Shown: piece by piece, positions 1 through 6,328 of the stretch | Layout: each line of letters begins with the position of its first letter | How positions within the stretch are numbered: the first letter of the stretch is position 1 | Assembly (NCBI GenBank): GCA_002433065.1 | Contig: DJHK01000028.1 | Location: 1 to 15,653, forward strand | DNA from: Chloroflexi bacterium UBA6622 | GTDB lineage: Bacteria > Chloroflexota > UBA11872 | Length of the DNA: 15,653 nt | Direction: 5' to 3' | Notes under the pieces: generated by a model | What the model saw: the letters and a program-made list of their open reading frames with translations, nothing else | Databases searched by the model: none | Told to the model about the DNA's origin: nothing | Translations under genes and position numbers: made by a program

Positions 1-29
1 CGAAACTAACGGTATTTAGACCCCTGCAA

Positions 30-62
30 GGTGCGGCACGGCACCTAGTGCTGTCAAGCACT
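30..62. repeat. Two adjacent short inverted repeats
   Basis: Two small hairpins lie side by side downstream of the permease operon. GGTGC (30-34) can pair with GCACC (41-45), and AGTGCT (47-52) with AGCACT (57-62) around a 4-base loop. No T-run follows on either strand, so this is not a textbook intrinsic terminator, although its place after the last minus-strand gene would fit a 3' end structure. I see no gene in 1-128. Confidence 0.25.
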
Positions 63-128
63 CGTGGGCAAGAAGTCGGCTATCTATGGTGGGGTGCAAG
101 GAACGTTGTCAAGAGTAACGTGGTGGTC

Positions 129-932
129 TTAATTTCCAGCACTTTCATAGATCCGTAATCCTCGGCGCCATAGTCGGGCGCCGGCCAGCATGAATATCAA
201 GCCGATAACAGGAGTGCTAAAGACAATAATCGGAGGAAAGAACAGGTTGCCACCACGGTCAAGCACGAATGCGGCTGGAACAAAATTTATGAATGCGAAA
301 GGGATGACGAACGTCAGGGCTGCGTGGACGACTCCGCCATATATGTGAAGGGGATAGCGAGTATATGTGTCCGTCATCCACGGAATTAGCACGGTAAGCG
401 TATCCTCTCGCTTGGTCCAGAACGCGATGCTTGACCCTAGGAGCTGTATACCGGTGTAGATAAGGACTCCCCCGCTAAACCCTATCCCTAACCCGACGAA
501 TTTCAAAAGGGTCCATTCGATAGGAATATAAAGGGATGCGATAACAAGCAGCGCTATTGAAAAAGCTGCTTGTGGAACTCGTCCAGGTGTTTGTTCATGG
601 TCAGCTAAGAAATGCACCAGTGGGTCTAAGGGTCGGATTAAGAACTTGTCTAATTCACCATGAATAACAGCCGTATCGAGACCTCCGGTCCAGAAAAGTT
701 GATGGTAGATAACGAACGCTAACTCCTTTAGGGCTAGTAGGACGGCGATTTCCCAAAATGTCCATCCGCCTACGGATCCGAAGTGGTCGAGGACAACCCA
801 AAGGACGACAAGTTGCAGACTTTCCAGAGCCAGAGTAAGAAAAACGCGAATCAACATTTGGCCAGGAAATTGCCAGCTGGCTCGGACGTTTAACGCCATG
901 AGGGCGAGGTATAGACGAACGTACCGAGTCAT
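129..932 (-). CDS. ABC-2 family transporter permease (DUF990/ABC2_membrane_6 type), second subunit
   Basis: This is a 267-residue integral membrane protein of the ABC-2 permease group, family PF06182 as I judge it. It starts MTRYVRLYLALMALN and shows about six hydrophobic segments. The stretch GGLDTAVIHGELDKFLIRPL is the family's typical cytosolic region (GELD.FLIRPLDPL). Such permeases work as a pair with one ABC ATPase to export an unknown substrate. The open frame reaches back to 1229, but the extra ~99 residues are Ser/Arg/Pro-rich, antisense to the partner gene and unlike a transporter, so I start at the ATG at 932. That start lies 5 bases after the stop of the upstream permease gene, as expected for a tight operon. 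No ATPase gene is seen in the window; it may lie beyond the left edge or elsewhere. The substrate cannot be told from sequence. Confidence 0.85.
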   Translation of the reverse strand: MTRYVRLYLALMALNVRASWQFPGQMLIRVFLTLALESLQLVVLWVVLDHFGSVGGWTFWEIAVLLALKELAFVIYHQLFWTGGLDTAVIHGELDKFLIRPLDPLVHFLADHEQTPGRVPQAAFSIALLVIASLYIPIEWTLLKFVGLGIGFSGGVLIYTGIQLLGSSIAFWTKREDTLTVLIPWMTDTYTRYPLHIYGGVVHAALTFVIPFAFINFVPAAFVLDRGGNLFFPPIIVFSTPVIGLIFMLAGARLWRRGLRIYESAGN

Positions 933-937
933 GTAGG

Positions 938-1573
938 TTAGCCGCCTTGGACTAGGACTCGACGTCGAGCCTGTCTCAGCATGACGCGTCCCAGGATGAG
1001 CAATGCCGGAATCCAGGCGATTTGAATCAAGAGCAGTTGAACAATTTCGTGTCCTTGCACTCGTCCTACGAAAATCGAGAGTGGGACGTGGTAAAGCATT
1101 GCGAATGGCAGATACTGGAGCGCTGACTGAAGCCCTTCGGGTAGGAGCCAGAGCGGAACGAAAAATCCCGCGGTCAGCTGGACAATCCGGTCTAGAAGCC
1201 ATGTCCAAGTACGCACCTGGATGGTCCAAAATCCGATGAGGATTACGCTGAAGTGAAGAAGGAACGCAATAAGCATTGCGAAGACGAGGCTACAGGCTGC
1301 GATGATTAACGTTGAGAAGCTTGGGGCACCTGATACACCGGCAATGCCCCAAAGCACGAGAGCCATTGGAAGCGTATCAACGAGAAGCTTGTAGAGACTT
1401 GATCCTAACCACGAGCCAAAAGCCTGCGGCTGAAAGTCGGTTGGGCGCATGATTTCAAAGACGATGTCGCCGCGTCTGATTCGTTCACTAACCTGCTCAC
1501 CAAGCTCGACGTTCACAAGTCGACTCATAACAATTGCTGCAGCAGCCCAGCTCAGCATCATTGTTAGGGTCAT
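938..1573 (-). CDS. ABC-2 family transporter permease (DUF990/ABC2_membrane_6 type), first subunit; N-terminus uncertain
   Basis: This is the partner permease of the next gene downstream. From the first in-frame ATG (1573) it has 211 residues with about five membrane segments and the family's cytosolic motif, here SERIRRGDIVFEIMRPTDFQ (compare the R.GD...l.rP pattern in DUF990 permeases). Proteins of this family usually have about 260 residues with an extra N-terminal membrane helix. That helix is encoded directly upstream in the same open frame (1574 to about 1742), but no ATG, GTG or TTG lies in frame there (see the separate entry). As annotated from 1573 the protein would lack its first transmembrane helix, so the true product is probably longer. 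Together the two permeases would form the heterodimeric membrane part of an exporter. Confidence 0.8.
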   Translation of the reverse strand: MTLTMMLSWAAAAIVMSRLVNVELGEQVSERIRRGDIVFEIMRPTDFQPQAFGSWLGSSLYKLLVDTLPMALVLWGIAGVSGAPSFSTLIIAACSLVFAMLIAFLLHFSVILIGFWTIQVRTWTWLLDRIVQLTAGFFVPLWLLPEGLQSALQYLPFAMLYHVPLSIFVGRVQGHEIVQLLLIQIAWIPALLILGRVMLRQARRRVLVQGG

Positions 1574-1742
1574 TCCCCCAGGCGCATCGCTGGCCTGATA
1601 TACGGCGTTCCAGAACCCGAGAAGCGCGGCGGCTATGCCTAGACGTGCTAGCGGTGATAGCCAAAAGTCCCCCGGGTATGCGAGATGCTGTTGGAGTTGG
1701 GTCTGCGCAAATCCAAGGATTACATCGACACTACGAGGCCAT
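1574..1742 (-). other. Coding extension of the permease without an in-frame start codon (probable frameshift or unusual start)
   Basis: The frame of the 938-1573 gene stays open back to 1816 (stop at 1817-1819). It encodes QTQLQQHLAYPGDFWLSP followed by the hydrophobic LARLGIAAALLGFWNAVY, which looks like the normal DUF990 N-terminus (an AYRGDF-like box before the first helix). None of the in-frame codons is ATG, GTG, TTG or CTG. An ATG at 1742-1740 is out of frame by one base: dropping one G of the GG at 1740-1739 would give a start MPRSVDVILGFAQTQ joined to this frame. This can be an assembly or sequencing error, a real frameshift, or a rare start such as ATC (1720). Confidence 0.6.
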
Positions 1743-1812
1743 GCGAATTGGCCCCGGTTTGGCTTGGTTGGTAAAGCGCTTGGCGTGTGGGGGTGCTTGA
1801 TCGGAAAAGAGC

Positions 1813-2043
1813 CTACTCAATGGCTATTTTTTCAGGTTTGTCCTTATCAGTTGATGTGTTTTGCGTATCAACTGCTTGGATACCAGCATCCAAAACTTCC
1901 CTAAGACTCACGAGAGCTTCCCGCACGGCAGCCCGCATGTGGCCTCTGGCTTTGCCAAGTCCAACCCGTGGCCGGTCGATCTCGATGGTGATTCGGATGG
2001 GGCCAGCCTCGACTTGATCGCCGCTATCTTGAGCGTCGTTCAT
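1813..2043 (-). CDS. Small hypothetical protein (76 aa) heading the permease operon
   Basis: I do not recognise this protein with certainty. It starts at ATG 2043 with GAGGGG (2060-2055) 11 bases upstream as a ribosome binding site. The chain has an acidic start (MNDAQDSGDQVEAG), a beta-like segment PIRITIEIDRPRVGLGKA, then an amphipathic helix (RAAVREALVSLREVLDAGI) and a charged tail. There is no signal peptide or membrane segment, so it should be cytosolic. It lies upstream of the two permeases on the same strand, and its stop (1813-1815) falls inside the upstream reach of the first permease frame. The antisense plus-strand frames in this interval have no recognisable content. A link with the transporter is inferred from position only. 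Confidence 0.6.
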   Translation of the reverse strand: MNDAQDSGDQVEAGPIRITIEIDRPRVGLGKARGHMRAAVREALVSLREVLDAGIQAVDTQNTSTDKDKPEKIAIE

Positions 2044-2162
2044 TGTTCGAGTTTCCCCTCTAGCTGTTCGGACTCAGAGTATATATCGCCGTCCAAACCA
2101 AATCTTAGGTTGTGCCTACAGTAATCTGTGATCTCATGATCGAATTCTGAATCGGTGAACTC

Positions 2163-2432
2163 GTGATCAACCGGATCTCTGAACCAAAAGTGACTCTGTA
2201 CAGTGTTAGTTGGTGCGGTTGGTGTGATCTGGCGCGTGCGTGGCTTGATGAACACGACGTGTCTTATCGGGAAATTGATGTTCCTGATATGCAGCAGGAG
2301 CGTCACGAAGTTCTACAGGTTTCTGGTCAGCTGGAGGTTCCGGTCATCGTTGTTGAGTCCGACGGCCAGCAGCACGTTTTTTTGGACGAGCGGAACTCCG
2401 AGCTTCGGCAAGTATTGGGATTGAAAGTATGA
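2163..2432 (+). CDS. Glutaredoxin-like thiol-disulfide oxidoreductase
   Basis: This 89-residue protein has the glutaredoxin/thioredoxin-fold pattern: strand KVTLYSVSW, redox motif CGWC (about residues 19-22), helix DLARAWLDEHD, strand VSYREIDV, then the conserved cis-Pro region LEVPVIVV and a C-terminal helix. The active site CxxC suggests a dithiol, NrdH-like or mycoredoxin-like protein that reduces disulfides in the cytosol. Glutathione use cannot be decided from the sequence. The start is a GTG with GGTGA (2154-2158) 4 bases before it, and an in-frame TGA lies 15 bases upstream. A second GTG at residue 10 would give a shorter, equally plausible protein. It diverges from the 76-residue gene across 119 bases that must hold both promoters. 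Confidence 0.85.
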   Translation: MINRISEPKVTLYSVSWCGWCDLARAWLDEHDVSYREIDVPDMQQERHEVLQVSGQLEVPVIVVESDGQQHVFLDERNSELRQVLGLKV

Positions 2433-2494
2433 AACATCAAACACTTGGTTTGTTAATGGGGGACTCTCTTGTAGAGGTTTGGCTGTTAGCCAGA
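2433..2494. terminator. Convergent intergenic spacer with short hairpins, possible bidirectional terminator
   Basis: The glutaredoxin gene and the minus-strand XRE gene converge here. CAAAC (2438-2442) can pair with GTTTG (2448-2452), and TGGCT (2480-2484) with AGCCA (2488-2492). Neither stem is followed by a clear T-run, so termination is a guess from position. Confidence 0.25.
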
Positions 2495-2947
2495 TTACAG
2501 AGGTTCACCACATCCGTTGCAGAAGTTGGCTTCGGACCTATTTGTAAGATGGCAAGCTGGACATTCAATATTTTCGGGAAGTTTCTCGCCACAGTTTGAG
2601 CAGAAATTTGCAGTGCTAGGGTTGCTCTTACCGCACGTATTACATGTTTGTCGCATGCCGATGTTTTCGGGCTCTGGAGATAAGCGGGAACTTGATCTGT
2701 TTCGTGCGCTCAGTAGCTGATCTACATCTAAGCCTAAAGCGTGGGCCAAGGCCCGAATGTCTTCGTCGAGTACGTGCGTTATCTTTCCGGTCTCAACATC
2801 GCTCAACCATGGCCGATCCCGCTCAATTTTCTCAGCGAGTTGAGCCTGCGTCAGTACATGCTGTTTTCGGGCAGCAAATATGAGGCCACCGAATGAGCCG
2901 CGAGCTATATCGTCAAATGATCGTTTTTGAAGTTTTCGGCGTGCCAT
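2495..2947 (-). CDS. XRE-family HTH protein with C-terminal double zinc ribbon
   Basis: This 150-residue protein combines two parts. The N-terminal part holds a Cro/C1-type helix-turn-helix (FGGLIFAARKQHVLTQAQLA, then DRPWLSDVETG and a closing helix ALAHALGLDVDQLL), which is expected to bind DNA. The C-terminal part holds two consecutive CxxC...CxxC zinc ribbons (CNTCGK...CSNCGE and CPACHL...CNGCGE), eight Cys in all, a DZR-type double zinc ribbon. The open frame extends to 2998, but GAAGG (2958-2954) sits 6 bases before the ATG at 2947, giving the start MARRKLQKRSFDDIARG. The ATG just before it (2950) is possible too. Such fusions are probable regulators; the target is unknown. It ends against the convergent glutaredoxin gene. 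About 200 bases separate it from the LysM gene, and I see no gene there. Confidence 0.8.
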   Translation of the reverse strand: MARRKLQKRSFDDIARGSFGGLIFAARKQHVLTQAQLAEKIERDRPWLSDVETGKITHVLDEDIRALAHALGLDVDQLLSARNRSSSRLSPEPENIGMRQTCNTCGKSNPSTANFCSNCGEKLPENIECPACHLTNRSEANFCNGCGEPL

Positions 2948-3146
2948 CATCTGCCTTCGAATGTCTAAGCCACAATAGTTAAACCATAGGATAGACAAGG
3001 AGCTGTACTCTGAAGATTGTAGAGCAAAGAAGCGACGGGGATTCTCTTAAACCAATACATTGCAAATTAGCAGGGGATATTGTTGCTACATCATGGCCGA
3101 GGACAATGTGTTCTCGCAGCCGTACGAACATCGATTATCAGCCAAG

Positions 3147-3557
3147 CTATGGTGCAGGAATTGTTAACTCCTGATTGACCTGCAAAGCATCCGGATTAAC
3201 GATCATGTTGGTCTTGATTAAAGCGTCTACGGTTACCCCAAAAAGCTCCGCGATTCGTGAAAGCGTATCGCCTGGTTGTACGACATAAACTTGAACCGTT
3301 GGGGTTCTGGTCGGTCGGGCAGTAGGAGTTTCAGTCGGGAGAGGTTCCGGAGTGGGGGTAGCTATAGCATTTATGAAGGCCTTGTTAGGGTCGGTGATCG
3401 GGATCGCGAGCCCGGGTGTTGGCGTTGGTTGCAGCAGGGGGGCTGAGGTCTGGGGTCGCAGAAGGATTACCCAAAGTAGGAAAACAATAAACGCAACTAC
3501 AAATAATCCAACGATCAACTCGCTTCCACGAGCAAAGGCGTTACCTGGTTTTTGCAT
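3147..3557 (-). CDS. Single-span membrane protein with Pro/Thr-rich stalk and C-terminal LysM domain
   Basis: This 136-residue protein has a short basic N-terminus, one hydrophobic helix (residues about 14-33, LIVGLFVVAFIVFLLWVILL), a Pro/Thr-rich stalk (TPTPEPLPTETPTARPTRTP) and one LysM domain (YVVQPGDTLSRIAELFGV...NPDALQVNQELTIP). LysM modules bind N-acetylglucosamine-containing glycans such as peptidoglycan. The layout suggests an anchor in the cytoplasmic membrane with the LysM end outside. No enzymatic domain is attached. An in-frame stop lies 8 codons upstream of the ATG at 3557, and no strong ribosome binding site is seen. It follows the UDP-glucose dehydrogenase gene by 75 bases on the same strand, so co-transcription is possible. 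Pro/Thr stalks with LysM are common in Chloroflexota and Actinobacteria. Confidence 0.85.
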   Translation of the reverse strand: MQKPGNAFARGSELIVGLFVVAFIVFLLWVILLRPQTSAPLLQPTPTPGLAIPITDPNKAFINAIATPTPEPLPTETPTARPTRTPTVQVYVVQPGDTLSRIAELFGVTVDALIKTNMIVNPDALQVNQELTIPAP

Positions 3558-3632
3558 AAGGGATGGCCCGTATCGGGGTTAAGGGATGGGGCTCAGAATT
3601 AAACATAACGGCTTGATCAAAGCTGCTTACGC

Positions 3633-4976
3633 TTATGCATGATCATTGCCAGGCTTCCCGTCTACTTGGCCGTTTGTATCTGTGCGTCCCATTGAGAAAT
3701 AGCGGTAGCCGAGATCTGTCATACGATCGGGCTCATGGAGATTTCGACCGTCCACCAAAACGTCTCCACGCATGGTGTTAAGGACCTCTGCCCAATCCAA
3801 ATCACGAAATTCGTTCCATTCAGTGGCCAATACAACGGCGTCAGCGCCGATTGCGGCTTCCATCGGTGAGGAAAAAAACTCAACACTGTCACCAAGTTCC
3901 AACTTGGCTTTCTCAGTTGCTACTGGATCGTAGGCGTGCACAGTGGCCCCTTCACCCGTGAGGAGGTGCGCGATCTCAATTGCAGGGGCATCGCGTACAT
4001 CATCCGTGTTCGGCTTAAAGGAAAGTCCAAAAATCGCAATTCGACGGGTCCGAAGATCTCCTAATGCTTGCCGTAATTTTCGAACTGCTGCCCGACGGGC
4101 GTCTCTATTGATTTCCATTACCGCGCGGAGGAGCTGTGGGTGGGCTCCATGGACCGACCCCATGTGTTCAAGGGCTCGGACGTCTTTTGGAAAGCAACTA
4201 CCTCCCCATCCGATGCCTGCGTCTAGGTAACCCGGACCGACGCGCTTGTCGAGTCCCATCCCGTTAGAAACGGTTTCGATATCAGCACCCAATGCTTCAC
4301 ATATTGCGGCTATCTCATTTATAAACGAGATGCGTGTTGCAAGGAACGCGTTTGAAGCGTACTTAATCATTTCTGCGGTTCGGAGGTCAGTAACGATCAC
4401 AGGGCAATTAAACGAACGGTACAGCTCAGCTAAACGATTGGCAGCGATTGTATCTGTAGATCCAATGACAACTCTGTCGGGGTGCAGGAAGTCTTGCACG
4501 GCGGTGCCTTCTCGCTGGAATTCCGGATTAGAGACAACAGGAAACTGACCTGAATCTGTTCGATGCTCATGGACGAGGCGAGTAATTAGATCGCCAGTTC
4601 CAATAGGTACTGTGCTTTTCGTGACAATTATTGTTTCAGGCGTAAGGCTCGACGCGAGAGATATTGCTGCGCTTTCAACGGCGCTCAGATTGGCTTCCCC
4701 AGCAGCGCCTGTTGGTGTATCGACAGCAATAAAGACAAATTCACGGTTGGGCACTGAAGTCGTGTAGTTGCTTGAGAAAGAGAGACGCCCAGCGGCTACA
4801 TTCCTTTGGACCAGGGATGTGAGGCCAGGTTCATAAATGGGTATGTGACCTTTACGGAGGCTCTCTACTTTTGACTGATCAATATCAAGACAGGTAACTG
4901 AGTGGCCGAGGTCTGCGAAGCATGCGCCTACCGAAAGGCCGACGTAACCGGTACCAACAATACAGATAGAACTCAT
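3633..4976 (-). CDS. ugd: UDP-glucose 6-dehydrogenase
   Basis: The enzyme oxidises UDP-glucose to UDP-glucuronate with two NAD+, supplying uronic acid for surface polysaccharides. The 447-residue length fits the family. Visible features are the N-terminal Rossmann motif GTGYVGLSVGACFADLGH, the VDTPTG and STVPIGTG segments, the hinge helix EMIKYASNAFLATRISFINE (Lys205), and the catalytic cysteine in GWGGSCFPKD (Cys261). The C-terminal UDP-binding domain begins near FGLSFKPNTDDVRDAP. Start ATG 4976 puts the Rossmann fold at the very N-terminus, as is normal; the ribosome binding site is weak. The final ~15 residues (polar, Gly/Asp/Asn-rich) look like an unstructured tail. It could also be a close UDP-sugar or GDP-mannose dehydrogenase relative, but the motifs favour UDP-glucose. 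Confidence 0.93.
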   Translation of the reverse strand: MSSICIVGTGYVGLSVGACFADLGHSVTCLDIDQSKVESLRKGHIPIYEPGLTSLVQRNVAAGRLSFSSNYTTSVPNREFVFIAVDTPTGAAGEANLSAVESAAISLASSLTPETIIVTKSTVPIGTGDLITRLVHEHRTDSGQFPVVSNPEFQREGTAVQDFLHPDRVVIGSTDTIAANRLAELYRSFNCPVIVTDLRTAEMIKYASNAFLATRISFINEIAAICEALGADIETVSNGMGLDKRVGPGYLDAGIGWGGSCFPKDVRALEHMGSVHGAHPQLLRAVMEINRDARRAAVRKLRQALGDLRTRRIAIFGLSFKPNTDDVRDAPAIEIAHLLTGEGATVHAYDPVATEKAKLELGDSVEFFSSPMEAAIGADAVVLATEWNEFRDLDWAEVLNTMRGDVLVDGRNLHEPDRMTDLGYRYFSMGRTDTNGQVDGKPGNDHA

Positions 4977-5137
4977 CGGAAGCCCATCATACGGTTACGG
5001 CAACAATATTATTGCTCATATCACTTGCGTTATTAGGTTTCATGCCAAGTAGTGAGTCTAGGATCTTGTGCTTACGCATTTATGAATGGTAGCTAGAAGT
5101 GTTAAGAGTGTATGACCGAACTAGCAATACAAGATCT
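4977..5137. other. Intergenic spacer between the selD-arsA operon and ugd
   Basis: These 161 bases contain no open frame or RNA gene that I recognise. The stretch should hold the end of the selD-arsA transcript and the promoter of ugd. Several weak TTG-type -35 candidates occur on the minus strand, but none has a good -10 partner at 16-18 bases, so I call no promoter. Confidence 0.4.
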
Positions 5138-6328
5138 TTAAGTTGGGCGCGGAGTGAATCGGATCAGCAGGCGACCGTTCTCGAGCCGTGCTTGGCTATG
5201 TTCCATTCGGGCAAGGACCCGCGGCAACACAATGTTTCGCCGAGCTGCTCCCATGCGAATTACAAATTCATCCCCTCTTCGGACAAGCGTGGCGTCGGCC
5301 TTATCCAAGAATTGGGCGGGGATTTGAAACTCGAATCCGCCGTCTATCGGCACGATTTCATAGGGTTTGTAGCTGATCAACACGTCTTCGGGCGGATGAT
5401 TCTTATGTAATCGATCCCCCATTTTTCGAAGCTGCTCAAGTCCTAGGATTTCGGAGGGAAATTGCTCCACTTCCAGCACCGGAGTTGGATCGAAAATTTC
5501 GTGGATGTTTTTCAGATGGGGTGCCTGCATTTGTCGTATTTGTTCTGCGAAACTTCCGTCAGCGTTTTTTGGGATCACTCGGTTTACAACAATAGCGTCA
5601 GTGACATGATCGTACAGCGTTAAATACGTGTAGCTACGCTGAGCTTCTCGAATGACCATTTTCTCTGGGTTTACGACGAGGCGAACTGTGGCGCTGTTTG
5701 AGGCGGTTAGTAACTTATGAAGCCGGTCCAGCTGATCAACTAAATCGGTCATGGCGACAAAGACGTCGTCCTCAGGAAAAGGAAGGTCTGTGACGCGACG
5801 AGCCATAGGTCTTACAATTCGTGTGAGCTGACGGTGCATTGGAAGTAGTTTTTCAATCCACCAACGTCCTACCTCTGGAAAGGCCAGCAGCCGGAGCGTT
5901 TCTCCTGTGGGGGCACAGTCAACCACGATGACGTCAAATTCTCCTGACGAGGCATGGCGATTGACCCACAATAAATTTGCGAGTTCCTCCATGCCAGGAA
6001 ACACGGCGATTTCTTCGGCCATGACGTTGTCCATGCCGCGCCATGTCAGTAACGCCTCGATCCAGGATTGAACCGTTCCCCAATAAGTTTCTAGGTTGTA
6101 GTACACATCGCATTCTTGCGCCCAGAGATTGGCAGAAACCTTCTTGGGTACGGGGCCTAGATCGGTTTCCAAAGAATCCCCCAAACTGTGCGCGGTATCA
6201 GTACTCAAGACGATGGTTCGTAATCCAGCGTCTGCGCACCGAAGTGCCGTGGCGGCTGCAGTGGTCGTCTTGCCAACCCCACCTTTCCCTGTATACAGGA
6301 GGATTCGAGGTGACGTGTCAGTTTTCAT
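5138..6328 (-). CDS. ArsA/Get3-family ATPase with C-terminal HSP20-like domain
   Basis: This 396-residue protein belongs to the ArsA (anion-transporting) ATPase family of deviant-Walker P-loop proteins. It shows the signature P-loop GKGGVGKTTTAA (14-25), switch I STDTAHSLGDSL (42-53), switch II VVDCAPTGETLRLL (135-148) and the ArsA segment VVNPEKMVIREAQRS (218-232). Residues about 328-395 form a beta-rich ArsA HSP20-like domain (FEFQIPAQFLDKADATLVRR...). There is one ATPase half, unlike E. coli ArsA with two. The clustered arsenite-binding cysteines of ArsA are not evident (only three Cys, one of them in switch II), so arsenite pumping should not be assumed. A role in targeting or chaperoning, or in metalloid handling, is open. 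Its ATG overlaps the end of selD by 11 bases, which implies translational coupling. Confidence 0.88.
   Translation of the reverse strand: MKTDTSPRILLYTGKGGVGKTTTAAATALRCADAGLRTIVLSTDTAHSLGDSLETDLGPVPKKVSANLWAQECDVYYNLETYWGTVQSWIEALLTWRGMDNVMAEEIAVFPGMEELANLLWVNRHASSGEFDVIVVDCAPTGETLRLLAFPEVGRWWIEKLLPMHRQLTRIVRPMARRVTDLPFPEDDVFVAMTDLVDQLDRLHKLLTASNSATVRLVVNPEKMVIREAQRSYTYLTLYDHVTDAIVVNRVIPKNADGSFAEQIRQMQAPHLKNIHEIFDPTPVLEVEQFPSEILGLEQLRKMGDRLHKNHPPEDVLISYKPYEIVPIDGGFEFQIPAQFLDKADATLVRRGDEFVIRMGAARRNIVLPRVLARMEHSQARLENGRLLIRFTPRPT

Noticed and set aside
933..1229. N-terminal ~99-residue extension of the downstream permease to 1229
   Set aside because: The extra residues are antisense to the partner permease, are Ser/Arg-rich and have no membrane character; the ATG at 932 fits the family and operon spacing.
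4977..5137. tRNA-Sec or another RNA gene in the intergenic gaps
   Set aside because: I looked through the gaps for a T-loop GTTCRANNC with a matching acceptor stem and found none; selC must lie elsewhere.
5099..5410. Plus-strand frame antisense to the 3' end of the ArsA-type gene
   Set aside because: It has no recognisable domain and mirrors the coding periodicity of the minus-strand gene.
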